From Paenibacillus_AM sp052180255 (GTDB lineage: Bacteria > Bacillota > Bacilli > Paenibacillales > NBRC-103111), in contig NZ_CP197466.1 in assembly GCF_052180255.1 (NCBI RefSeq), positions 3,162,001-3,226,000 of the forward strand: a stretch of 64,000 nucleotides of DNA, given 5' to 3'. The position numbers were made by a program, and so were the translations under genes. Of the stretch, positions 1 to 7,341 are shown one piece after another (the first letter of the stretch is position 1; each line of letters begins with the position of its first letter). The notes beneath the pieces are model-generated. The model was given only the letters and a program-made list of their open reading frames with translations, searched no databases and was not told the DNA's origin.

Positions 1-1274
1 AAATTCATCGGGGAATTGGTGTCCATCAGGACAAAGCCAATAAGCTGGGTCAACCACTGAAAGTGAGTATTTTCGTTGGCGGTCCCCCTGCTCATACCCT
101 ATCTGCCATTATGCCGCTGCCCGAAGGAATGAGCGAATTAACCTTTGCAGGTCTCCTGTCAGGACGTCATTTCCGTTACAGCTATGTGGATGGGTATTGC
201 ATTAGCCATGATGCTGATTTTGTCATTACAGGTGAACTGCATCCGAACGAGACAAAACCAGAAGGACCATTCGGTGATCATCTGGGTTATTACAGCTTAA
301 TTCATGAGTTTCCTGTGCTTAAGATTCATAAGGTATATGCCCGCGAAAATGCGATCTTCCCATTCACGGTCGTTGGTCGTCCGCCTCAGGAAGACACGGC
401 ATTCGGCGAGCTGATTCATGAATTAACAGGCAGTGCGATTCGACAAGAAATTCCAGGTGTCAAAGAAGTTCACGCCGTCGATGCAGCGGGTGTGCATCCC
501 CTGCTCTTCGCCATTGGTAGTGAACGCTATACACCCTATCAGCAAGTGAAGCAGCCTATGGAAATTCTGACCCAAGCGAATCGAATCCTAGGGACAGGTC
601 AGTTAAGTCTAGCCAAGTTCTTATTCATTACGGCCGAAGAAAAACAACCAATCAGCACACACCGGATGGAAGAATTTCTTGCGTATATGCTGGAACGGAT
701 CGATCTGCGTCGAGACCTTCATTTTCAAACGAATACGACAATTGATACCCTGGATTACTCCGGGACAGGCTTTAATACGGGTAGTAAAGTTGTCCTTGCA
801 GCCGTTGGTGATAAGAAGCGGGAACTTTGTCAGGAAGTCCCTGAACAGCTGCAAGATTTACAAGGCTTTGAACATGTGAACTTGATCATGCCGGGAATCG
901 TCGCAATTCAAGGGTCAGCATTTACCACTTACCCAGATGCCGAACTTGAAATCAACAAGCTATGTAAAGCAATTCAAGCCAGAGGTACGCTCTCTAGCTG
1001 TCCAATGATCATTCTATGTGATGACAGTGAATTTTTAAGTGAAACGATTGATAATTTCCTATGGGTGACCTTCACACGCAGTAATCCCTCTCATGATATG
1101 TATGGGGTAAATAGTTCCTACTCGTTCAAACATTGGGGTTGCGATAATATCATCATTGATGCGCGTACGAAGCCGCACCAAGCACCACCGCTCATTCCAA
1201 ACCCTGCCGTTGAAGAGAGTATAAAGCGTGTGTTTGCCAAAGGCGGGAGCTTAGAGAAAATTTCAATTTCCTAA
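1..1274 (+). CDS. UbiD family decarboxylase (5' end outside window)
   Basis: This is the C-terminal part of a UbiD-type (de)carboxylase, a family that uses prenylated FMN to decarboxylate aromatic or alpha,beta-unsaturated acids, including quinone precursors. The reading frame is open from the left edge. Its first visible residues (IHRGIGVHQDKANKLGQ) and the following FVGGPPAHT match the conserved UbiD core, so the GTG at 63 is an internal valine codon and not the start. The motif EGPFGDHLGYYS near the middle carries the conserved acidic and glycine residues of the family. About 423 residues are visible and only a short N-terminal piece should be missing. The substrate cannot be read from sequence. 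Related enzymes include menaquinone-pathway and phenolic-acid decarboxylases. A terminator follows at once, so this is the last gene of its transcript. Confidence 0.88.
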   Translation, partial: IHRGIGVHQDKANKLGQPLKVSIFVGGPPAHTLSAIMPLPEGMSELTFAGLLSGRHFRYSYVDGYCISHDADFVITGELHPNETKPEGPFGDHLGYYSLIHEFPVLKIHKVYARENAIFPFTVVGRPPQEDTAFGELIHELTGSAIRQEIPGVKEVHAVDAAGVHPLLFAIGSERYTPYQQVKQPMEILTQANRILGTGQLSLAKFLFITAEEKQPISTHRMEEFLAYMLERIDLRRDLHFQTNTTIDTLDYSGTGFNTGSKVVLAAVGDKKRELCQEVPEQLQDLQGFEHVNLIMPGIVAIQGSAFTTYPDAELEINKLCKAIQARGTLSSCPMIILCDDSEFLSETIDNFLWVTFTRSNPSHDMYGVNSSYSFKHWGCDNIIIDARTKPHQAPPLIPNPAVEESIKRVFAKGGSLEKISIS

Positions 1275-1295
1275 CTTTTGATGAAAAAAATTCTA

Positions 1296-1319
1296 GCCAC
1301 CCCTTGCGGTGGCTTTTTT
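1296..1319 (+). terminator. Rho-independent terminator after UbiD gene
   Basis: A stem GCCACC / GGTGGC (1296-1301 with 1308-1313) is followed by six T, 22 bp after the UbiD stop codon. Confidence 0.88.
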
Positions 1320-1389
1320 CAATATTTACAAGCTGATCGATTTTATATATATTATATATAACCAAAAGGTTATCTGATTGGAGGAAATC

Positions 1390-1698
1390 ATGACTGACAT
1401 CTATCGAGCAATTGCAGATCCAATCCGAAGAAAAATATTACACATGGTTGCTGAGCGTGAATGTACGCAGTCAGACATCGTTGCCGCATTTTCGATTTCA
1501 CAACCAGCCATCAAGAAACATCTCGCGATATTGCAAGAGGAGCATCTTCTGCTTGAAAGAAGGCAGGGCAAGTATTGCTTTTACCGTTTGAACACGCCGG
1601 TGTATCAGCATCAGTTCTCACATCTGCAGCGTGAATTGGGTCTTGTCTTGGAGAAGAAACTTGCTGGACTCAAACACTACTTGGAGGAGGAAATGTAA
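1390..1698 (+). CDS. ArsR/SmtB-family winged-helix repressor
   Basis: A 102-residue DNA-binding protein of the ArsR type. It opens MTDIYRAIADPIRRKILHM, the usual helix before the HTH, followed by the recognition region SISQPAIKKHLAIL and a wing with RRQGKYCFYRL. I see no cysteine metal-binding signature (no CxC in the recognition helix), so it belongs to the non-metal ArsR group that commonly sits beside SRPBCC/AHSA1 genes. The start is the ATG at 1390, with GGAGG at 1380-1384, rather than the in-frame TTG at 1378 that lies inside the ribosome site. The stop codon abuts the ATG of the next gene, so the two are translationally coupled and probably autoregulated. The effector is unknown. Confidence 0.85.
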   Translation: MTDIYRAIADPIRRKILHMVAERECTQSDIVAAFSISQPAIKKHLAILQEEHLLLERRQGKYCFYRLNTPVYQHQFSHLQRELGLVLEKKLAGLKHYLEEEM

Positions 1699-2406
1699 AT
1701 GTTCGATTCACCGATCACAAGTCTTAAGAGAGAAATATTTATCCGGAGATCCCCAGAACGGGTCTGGAAAGCACTCACAGTACCGGAGGAGTTGAATCGT
1801 TGGGAAACGAGAAGCTGCTCCATTGATCTGACACTTGGAGGTAAGGTCGAACTGGATTATGGTTGGGGGGTCTTATATTCGGGGACGATTATCGAGATGG
1901 AAGAGAATGTGAGGCTTATTTTTAAAGATGAGAATGAGGATCTAACCATTTGGACGATCGAAGCTGTCGACGGGGGTACACTTGTTGGGCTTGAGTATAC
2001 GGGAGTATGGACAGGAGAAATGGGCTTTAGGATCATGGAGGACATGGCATTTGGCACGGAGCAATTTTTCCGTAATATGAAGAGTGTACTCGAAGAAGAT
2101 CAAGACCTTCGCCATACATTTTGGACAAGTTGGATTGGGGTTCACCATCGTACACTGCTTGAAGGCAGCCAGAAAGGTTCTATCATTGTGGGAATCACCA
2201 AAGGTACACCATCGGAAGGCGTTCTCCATACGGGCGATATCCTCATCGGCATAAATGAATACCCCGTCCAGTCATTTAACGATTTTGAAAGTGTCGTGAC
2301 GATGGTTAACCCAGGTCAATCTCTACTAATCACCGTTCTCCGTGATGATGTACAGCAAGCGTTTACTGTAAATACTGCCCCGTTTGGTGCTAAAACTGTC
2401 TCATAA
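1699..2406 (+). CDS. SRPBCC (AHSA1-like) domain fused to a PDZ domain
   Basis: A 235-residue protein. Residues 1-145 form an AHSA1/SRPBCC ligand-binding fold (start ITSLKREIFIRRSPERVWKAL, then LTLGGKVELDYGWGV and a C-terminal helix). Residues about 158-230 read as a PDZ domain (GIIVGI-like carboxylate loop as IIVGITKGTPSEG, then HTGDILIGINEYPV, and a closing ITVLRDD strand). AHSA1-type proteins paired with ArsR regulators are common and of mostly unknown function. The PDZ extension is unusual, since PDZ modules normally belong to membrane proteases or secretion proteins. No signal peptide or membrane segment is visible, so a cytoplasmic protein is likely. The gene directly follows the ArsR gene with no gap. 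Confidence 0.8.
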   Translation: MFDSPITSLKREIFIRRSPERVWKALTVPEELNRWETRSCSIDLTLGGKVELDYGWGVLYSGTIIEMEENVRLIFKDENEDLTIWTIEAVDGGTLVGLEYTGVWTGEMGFRIMEDMAFGTEQFFRNMKSVLEEDQDLRHTFWTSWIGVHHRTLLEGSQKGSIIVGITKGTPSEGVLHTGDILIGINEYPVQSFNDFESVVTMVNPGQSLLITVLRDDVQQAFTVNTAPFGAKTVS

Positions 2407-2419
2407 ATTTCAACCACTT

Positions 2420-2446
2420 TGTCACAAAAAATCCCCCCTCCTCGTT
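2420..2446 (+). promoter_or_regulatory. ECF41-type promoter (TGTCACA-N16-CGTT)
   Basis: TGTCACA at 2420-2426 and CGTT at 2443-2446 are separated by exactly 16 bp, close to the published ECF41 target TGTCACA-N16-CGTC. It lies just upstream of the oxidoreductase gene that precedes an ECF41-type sigma gene, which fits autoregulation. Confidence 0.7.
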
Positions 2447-2482
2447 CTATTAGCAAAAGAAAAAAGAGGAGTGTGGAAATCA

Positions 2483-3667
2483 ATGAAAGAAGTTACATGT
2501 ATCGTAATTGGTGGAGGGTTTGCAGGGATTCATGCTGTAAAAGCGATTCAAGAAGCACATCAGAAAAAAAAGAACAACCCGCACATGCGAATCATTCTTA
2601 TGGATAAACAGTCAGCCCATCTTAGAAAAGTTTTGTTATTCCAACCCGCAACCGCAGGAGAGAAAATTACTGTACCATGGAAACAAGTAATCCCAGAAGG
2701 GGTACATTTTATACAAGGCGAAGCCAAGCGTGTAGATAGTCCGAACAAACAGCTTTGTTACCGAGATGTGGAAGGAACAGAGCAATTAATTGGCTATGAC
2801 ATCTTAGTCGTCGCAGTTGGGAGTATTTCACGTCAAAGTAAACCCGAGCAAGGTGGAATTGCATTAACTAACTTAGAATCAGCGGCCCAAATTCGAGAGA
2901 AATGGCTTGCAAATTTAAAGCTTGCTACGATTGAATCTAATCAAGAGGAACGTCGACGCTTAATGACTGTTGCTATTGCGGGTGCAGGCATTACAGGAAT
3001 TGAAACAGCAGCTGAGCTGGCACACGCCATGAAGTCTGAATCTGCATCATTGGGGCTTGATCCCACTGAAATCAGTGTCCTTCTACTAAATACAAAATCT
3101 AGATTATTCTTAGAAGGTCCCGAAAAAGTCGGGCACAAATTAGAAGATTACCTGGCTGATTGCGGTGTAACCGTCCACAATCGCCGTAAAGCAATGTGTG
3201 AGGTGAATGGACAATTGTTGTTGTCGGAAGGAGATTCGTTACCGGTCGGATTAACCGTCTGGACACTTGGAACCGCTCCAAATCCGATGCTCCGCGACAT
3301 GGCATTGCCCCTAACTTCAAGTGGAAAGGTAAAAATAGACAAGAGCTATCGCGTTCAAGGCATGTTAGGCGTATATAGCATTGGGGACTGTGCACACATT
3401 GTAGACCCAACAACCGGTAAAGCCGACCACATGACCTGTAAAGAAGCCATCCCGCAAGCGCAGCGACTTGGATTGATCATAGATGCCGATTTGTCTGGTC
3501 AACATGCCCCCTTCCATAAAGGATTAATGGATTACTATGCAATTGGTTTGGGACCGGGCCGTGGATTAACTTGGGCGCGTAAATGGGGAATTGACATCAT
3601 CATTACCGGCAAGCTTGCCGCTAAAATCAAAACATATATTTGGAATTACGTTAGTTTCATTCGTTAA
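2483..3667 (+). CDS. NADH dehydrogenase-like FAD/NAD(P)-dependent oxidoreductase
   Basis: A 394-residue two-dinucleotide-fold flavoprotein of the type-II NADH dehydrogenase/AIF group. It has an FAD Rossmann motif at the N terminus (VIGGGFAG, residues 8-15), an NAD(P) motif IAGAGITGIE in the middle, and a C-terminal FAD-contact motif GVYSIGDCA. The start is taken as ATG 2483, with GAGGAG about 11 bp upstream. A longer frame back to 2384 would overlap the previous gene and would contain the predicted promoter. The next gene is an ECF41-family sigma factor 32 bp downstream. Oxidoreductases are one of the standard partner genes of ECF41 sigma factors, so this is probably the target or effector of that sigma. 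Electron donor and acceptor are not determinable here. Confidence 0.85.
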   Translation: MKEVTCIVIGGGFAGIHAVKAIQEAHQKKKNNPHMRIILMDKQSAHLRKVLLFQPATAGEKITVPWKQVIPEGVHFIQGEAKRVDSPNKQLCYRDVEGTEQLIGYDILVVAVGSISRQSKPEQGGIALTNLESAAQIREKWLANLKLATIESNQEERRRLMTVAIAGAGITGIETAAELAHAMKSESASLGLDPTEISVLLLNTKSRLFLEGPEKVGHKLEDYLADCGVTVHNRRKAMCEVNGQLLLSEGDSLPVGLTVWTLGTAPNPMLRDMALPLTSSGKVKIDKSYRVQGMLGVYSIGDCAHIVDPTTGKADHMTCKEAIPQAQRLGLIIDADLSGQHAPFHKGLMDYYAIGLGPGRGLTWARKWGIDIIITGKLAAKIKTYIWNYVSFIR

Positions 3668-3699
3668 ATCAATCAAGAAAAGGAGCTGGAGGCCTGAAG

Positions 3700-4548
3700 A
3701 TGATCGAGCTTTATGAGCAGCACAAAGGACTACTATTCCGACTTGCCTATCAATTGACCGGTTCTGTATCGGATGCAGAAGATGCTGTACAAGATGTGTT
3801 TGTTAAATTGCATAGCGTTGACCCTGAGAAGCTAACCGAACCCAAAGCCTTTTTATGTAAAATGGTAACCAACCACTGCCTCGACCAGCTGAAATCAGCG
3901 AAAAGACGCCGCGAGCAATATGTAGGCCCCTGGTTACCAGAACCCCTATCATTTGATGAGAGTTATGATACGGTTGTCCTTGATGACACGCTATCATACG
4001 CCATGCTCGTATTATTAGAACGACTTACTCCAGCAGAGCGTATTGTATTCGTCCTTCGTGAAGCGCTGTCCTTTGATTATCCGGCTATTGCTGAGTTGAC
4101 AGGAAAAAGCGAGATGAACTGCCGAAAGTTGATGAGTCGTGCCCGTCGGAAAATGGGTGTATCGGAAGGTGATCTCGAACATTCAGAAGCGGTTGAACAG
4201 GAATGGATGCATCAGTTCCTCGCTGCGCTTTCCAAGGGGCGTGCTGACACTGTCATGTCTCTGCTCGCCGAAGATGCTGTTCTTCTATCTGATGGCGGGG
4301 GTAAAGTATTTGCTGCAATTCGCCCTATCCAAACCCGAGAAGTTGTTGCCAAGTTCTTGCTCGGCCTTATGCGAAAAGAGGCTAATAAAAACGCCTCATT
4401 CGAGCTCGTCACCTGCCATAATGAAACACGCGTTATGATTCGGTTTGATGGCAGCATCACGTCTGTGGTCCATTTTTTCCTCAAAAACGGACTACTACAG
4501 AACATTTATATCGTAAGTAACCCTGATAAATTAATGTTCATAAAATAA
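3700..4548 (+). CDS. sigJ: ECF41-family RNA polymerase sigma factor (SigJ-like, SnoaL tail)
   Basis: A 282-residue sigma-70 family protein. Region 2 spans about residues 5-75 (LYEQHKGLLFRLAYQLTG, then DAEDAVQDVF), region 4 spans about 105-152 (LTPAERIVFVLREAL then an HTH with CRKLMSRARRKM), and a SnoaL/NTF2-like extension covers about 170-282. The extension has the two ECF41 hallmarks: DGGGK at 198-202 and NPDKL at 274-278, motifs known to modulate sigma activity in this family, which lacks a membrane anti-sigma factor. The ATG has AGGAG-type sequence upstream (AAGGAGCTGGAGG). It is co-transcribed with the preceding oxidoreductase. The stimulus is unknown. Confidence 0.92.
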   Translation: MIELYEQHKGLLFRLAYQLTGSVSDAEDAVQDVFVKLHSVDPEKLTEPKAFLCKMVTNHCLDQLKSAKRRREQYVGPWLPEPLSFDESYDTVVLDDTLSYAMLVLLERLTPAERIVFVLREALSFDYPAIAELTGKSEMNCRKLMSRARRKMGVSEGDLEHSEAVEQEWMHQFLAALSKGRADTVMSLLAEDAVLLSDGGGKVFAAIRPIQTREVVAKFLLGLMRKEANKNASFELVTCHNETRVMIRFDGSITSVVHFFLKNGLLQNIYIVSNPDKLMFIK

Positions 4549-4553
4549 TAAGA

Positions 4554-4590
4554 GCCGTTCATCTAAAAAATCAGATGGGCGGCATTTCAA
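4554..4590 (+). terminator. Weak terminator after the ECF41 gene
   Basis: An 11-bp stem with two G-U pairs (GCCGTTCATCT with AGATGGGCGGC) lies six bases after the stop, but is followed only by ATTTC. The rest of the 4549-4880 gap holds another small hairpin (4585-4617) and no convincing gene. Confidence 0.5.
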
Positions 4591-4880
4591 TCACGAAAGC
4601 TTGCTTATCGTGTGAAACACTCTTAAACCATGACGATGATATCGAAAATGATTTAAATTACCAATAATATAGGTGTCGAGTGCCGGATGTAGAACAAAAA
4701 GGAACCTATCGATCCGGCATTTCCCCACATCTCATATTTGCTATGGTTTTTCATTAGCTCGTTTAAACAGTTGCTGCCAGTCATTCATTTCATTTCACAA
4801 TTATGTAATCATCATATCGATCATCATAAAATTGAAACATTTTCTAAATGCTATCGTCAGTAATATTGAGGTGATTCAGA

Positions 4881-5483
4881 ATGATCAAAAAAATGAGTGT
4901 ATTGTTAACTTTATCTTTATCCATCATGTTGTCCCTGAGCAGTTCTGCTTTTGCATTCGATGATTTACAAGGGCATCCTGCAGAGAGCAAGATCGAGTCC
5001 CTGTTTAAAAATGGGATTGTGAGCGGTATCGATGAACTTCACTTCGATCCAATGGGTACGCTGACTTACGCACAAGGTGTGCAACTAATTGTCAAAGGCT
5101 TGAAGCTGAATTTAGATAATCTTAAATTCATCAAGCAACCTCTTGCCAGCGATTATTACACCAACTTGCCTGATCGTACCTGGTTTTCAGACTCCTTCGT
5201 TATCGCGTATTATAACGGTCTGGATATCCCTAAGGATGTCGATCCAAGCCGCACAATGACGAAGCAAGTATTCTACAACTTGCTATACCAAGCTTTAGGG
5301 AAGAAAGCTGATTTCACTCCCATTCAAACACTGCTCCTAACAAAGATCATGTCACTTGATAAGAACAATGCTCTTCATCCCAGAAGTGCACTCACACGTT
5401 CCGAAGCTTCTGAAATAATCTATAACACAATTGAGTTTCTCCAACACTATGAATCAGGCATCTCGCTCAGTGGCTCCTCTTAA
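4881..5483 (+). CDS. Secreted S-layer-homology (SLH) domain protein
   Basis: A 200-residue protein with a clear signal peptide (MIKKMSVLLTLSLSIMLS, cleavage likely after SSAFA). The mature part consists of SLH-type repeats: FDDLQGHPAESKIESLFKNG with GIVSG, a second unit around TWFSDSFVIAYYNGL, and a third ending in RSALTRSEASEIIYNTIE. SLH modules bind pyruvylated secondary cell-wall polymer and anchor proteins to the envelope. There is no other domain, so it is a small wall-bound or accessory protein of unknown role. Its ATG is preceded by GAGGTGATTC. The stop codon overlaps that of the convergent hmoA gene by four bases (5480-5483), an unusually tight arrangement. Confidence 0.85.
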   Translation: MIKKMSVLLTLSLSIMLSLSSSAFAFDDLQGHPAESKIESLFKNGIVSGIDELHFDPMGTLTYAQGVQLIVKGLKLNLDNLKFIKQPLASDYYTNLPDRTWFSDSFVIAYYNGLDIPKDVDPSRTMTKQVFYNLLYQALGKKADFTPIQTLLLTKIMSLDKNNALHPRSALTRSEASEIIYNTIEFLQHYESGISLSGSS

Positions 5484-5794
5484 GCACCCTTAGTCGCTTT
5501 CACATCATATGTACCATGACTAACACTAATGACATGATCAGGCTTAGGTTGCCCACGGCTCTGACGATGACCTTCAATATGAGCTTCACTTGTCTCCCAT
5601 TTCTTCCATGCTTCTTCTGATTCCCAACGAATCATGACAATAACTTCTTCATCACCTCTCCGACTCTTCTTCACTAATACACTAAGATCAATAAAACCTT
5701 CGGATTGCTCAATGATTCCTGGTTGGCTAAATCTTTGAACAACCTTATCGGAAGTTCCTTCCTTCACGATGATGGTTTTCGTTTCTATAAACAT
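5480..5794 (-). CDS. hmoA: Heme-degrading monooxygenase, HmoA type
   Basis: A 104-residue single ABM/IsdG-type ferredoxin-like domain. The stretch RRGDEEVIVMIRWESEEAW and the following HIEGHR are strongly reminiscent of Bacillus HmoA, which opens the heme ring to release iron inside the cell. Conserved tryptophan and histidine residues of the family are present. The position of the first IsdG-type asparagine is Thr7 here. The start is ATG 5794, with GGGGAG about 9 bp upstream, rather than a longer frame to 5857 that would run through the Fur box. A near-consensus Fur box sits 43 bp upstream, so expression is predicted under iron starvation. Confidence 0.85.
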   Translation of the reverse strand: MFIETKTIIVKEGTSDKVVQRFSQPGIIEQSEGFIDLSVLVKKSRRGDEEVIVMIRWESEEAWKKWETSEAHIEGHRQSRGQPKPDHVISVSHGTYDVKATKGA

Positions 5795-5836
5795 GTAATG
5801 ACACTCCCCTTTGAATGGATTTGCTTTCATTCTATT

Positions 5837-5855
5837 GATAAAGATTATCATTGTC
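5837..5855. promoter_or_regulatory. Fur box upstream of hmoA
   Basis: The 19-mer GATAAAGATTATCATTGTC matches the classical Fur box GATAATGATTATCATTATC at 17 of 19 positions. Confidence 0.85.
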
Positions 5856-5868
5856 AATTAGACGTGGG

Positions 5869-5906
5869 AAAATAAAAACCTTACGATAACTGACAATCGT
5901 AAGGTT
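5869..5906 (-). terminator. Terminator of the HugZ-like gene
   Basis: A perfect 11-bp stem AACCTTACGAT / ATCGTAAGGTT lies at 5877-5906. On the minus strand it is followed by TTTTTATTTT. Confidence 0.85.
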
Positions 5907-5956
5907 ATACATAAAGCTGCTGTCTATCACTTATTATTTGCTGGAATGAAGGCTTA

Positions 5957-6460
5957 TTACTTACTAGCTGGTTTATGTCCATCACGAGCTACATGTTCGA
6001 ATCTATCTCCAGATAGATCAATATCAAATGCCTGACCAAAGCCTGCAACATAACGGCCTTCTCGAACGGTAAGCTCGAACAATGAGAAATCGAGTCCTCG
6101 CAGCACCCCGATCATCTTGCCAAAAGCTTGATCCAACAGTTCGTAAATATCCTCATGCCCCTCGTCTTCCACTTTTATAGCGGTACATTCAAAACGTGCC
6201 CTCTGACGAGCGAGTAAATTCCCTGACTTTGACTCATCCTCAATAAGCATAACATCAACGGAAGGTGTGTGCTCAATATGCCGATAATGATTCGCAATCT
6301 GGCTGATATAGATGTATAACTTGTCACCTTTCTTCACAAAGGGTGAGTAGGAGATAAATGGCTTTCCGTCTTCGTCCACGGTACTAAGCATTAATGTTTT
6401 AAGGCCATTCACAAATGTTACATATTGTAGCTTGATCTGCTGTTTGTCCAGTTGCTTCAT
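5957..6460 (-). CDS. HugZ/HutZ-like heme oxygenase-type protein (pyridoxamine oxidase fold)
   Basis: A 167-residue split-barrel flavin-binding-fold protein of the pyridoxamine 5'-phosphate oxidase superfamily. It starts MKQLDKQQIKLQYVTFVNGLKTLMLSTVDEDGKPFISYSP, and its HugZ/HutZ-like features include LYIYISQIANHYRHIEHTP, SVDVMLIEDES, and a C-terminal FELTVREGRYVAGFGQAF tail. HugZ-type proteins bind and cleave heme for iron acquisition. The tail histidine-containing segment (RFEHVARDGH) is where family members bind heme. Its promoter carries a Fur box and the next gene on the same strand is another heme-degrading enzyme, which supports the heme role over a vitamin B6 role. Confidence 0.75.
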   Translation of the reverse strand: MKQLDKQQIKLQYVTFVNGLKTLMLSTVDEDGKPFISYSPFVKKGDKLYIYISQIANHYRHIEHTPSVDVMLIEDESKSGNLLARQRARFECTAIKVEDEGHEDIYELLDQAFGKMIGVLRGLDFSLFELTVREGRYVAGFGQAFDIDLSGDRFEHVARDGHKPASK

Positions 6461-6501
6461 CGGATCCCTCCATTTTCCAACTATTTCTATTTCATTATAT
6501 T

Positions 6502-6520
6502 GATATTGATTATTATTATC
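6502..6520. promoter_or_regulatory. Fur box upstream of the HugZ-like gene
   Basis: GATATTGATTATTATTATC matches the Fur consensus at 17 of 19 positions and lies 42 bp from the HugZ-like start codon. Confidence 0.82.
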
Positions 6521-6536
6521 AATACTTTTTTACAAC

Positions 6537-7199
6537 TTAAATTTCAATATCATTTGAATATTTCCACCCATTTCCAATTACTGGTTTTTGTGGACGCCGA
6601 TCTCTCTCATATTGCATTTCCACCTGATGAATAACCGCTTTTCCTACCCGACTTGTCTTGCAATCATTAGGCGGTCCAATAACCACAGTTGACGTAATGG
6701 GTGCGAGCGTTTCTTCCACCATATCCGCATTCAGGCAGTACGACCTAGCAAGTAGATTTGCAGGTGTCAAGCGCAGCATATCTGAACCAGCAATAAATTC
6801 TGGAACTGGCGCATCAAATATCGCGAGTAGATGCGTGTTATCTTCTGAAGCAACTTCATAATGCCACCAGCCTTGCGGCACATTCGCAACTTGACCGGGG
6901 TGAATGGGAAAATGATTTAGCGTCTTCGTAAATGGATTAATTAATGAAACGACAGCTGCACCTGATATACAATACACAAGCTCTGTGGCGTTCTGATGTG
7001 TGTGAGGCTCGACAATATTTCCCGTACTGAGATAAATATCTAACAAAGATACATTTCCTAGTGTATTGAGTTGATCAATCGAGAGCGCATTAATGAAATT
7101 CTGATTATTCTTTTTGAAAAATAAATTATTCTTCAAATCATACGTAAATTGTGCATGAGGCGAAGTATAGTCCATATAGGATACCGACACTGTTTTCAC
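6537..7199 (-). CDS. Cupin-domain protein
   Basis: A 220-residue single-cupin protein. The two cupin motifs are visible: EPHTHQNATELVYCISG (metal ligands HxH and E) and PGQVANVPQGWWHYE (fourth ligand His). About 70 residues follow the barrel, rich in conserved-looking but unassigned segments. Metal-dependent enzymes such as oxalate decarboxylases, and auxin-like binding proteins, share this fold, so catalytic function cannot be assigned. Upstream I see no clear regulatory site. It ends just before the Fur box of the HugZ-like gene, so an iron connection is only positional. Confidence 0.75.
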   Translation of the reverse strand: MKTVSVSYMDYTSPHAQFTYDLKNNLFFKKNNQNFINALSIDQLNTLGNVSLLDIYLSTGNIVEPHTHQNATELVYCISGAAVVSLINPFTKTLNHFPIHPGQVANVPQGWWHYEVASEDNTHLLAIFDAPVPEFIAGSDMLRLTPANLLARSYCLNADMVEETLAPITSTVVIGPPNDCKTSRVGKAVIHQVEMQYERDRRPQKPVIGNGWKYSNDIEI

Positions 7200-7302
7200 T
7201 ACCTTTCAATCCTTAGTGGGCACTAGCCTGATTGCATATCTTATGTGTCGGCCTACATGAAAGTGCGTCATTGTTACTGGAAAAATCATAAAATATGATA
7301 TA

Positions 7303-7321
7303 CTGTTTATTAAATATACAA
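7303..7321. promoter_or_regulatory. Predicted TetR operator, regulator promoter
   Basis: CTGTTTATTAAATATACAA fits the imperfect palindrome TTGTnTAT-N3-ATAnACAA, also present in front of the ABC exporter at 9913-9931. It lies 20 bp upstream of the regulator's ATG. Confidence 0.6.
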
Positions 7322-7341
7322 TTTCGTAGGAGAAGAATAAT

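Noticed and set aside
4673..4963. Open frame of about 96 codons before the SLH gene
   Set aside because: It starts with GTG, has no ribosome site, a Cys-, His- and Phe-rich composition without domain features, and overlaps the signal-peptide region of the SLH gene.
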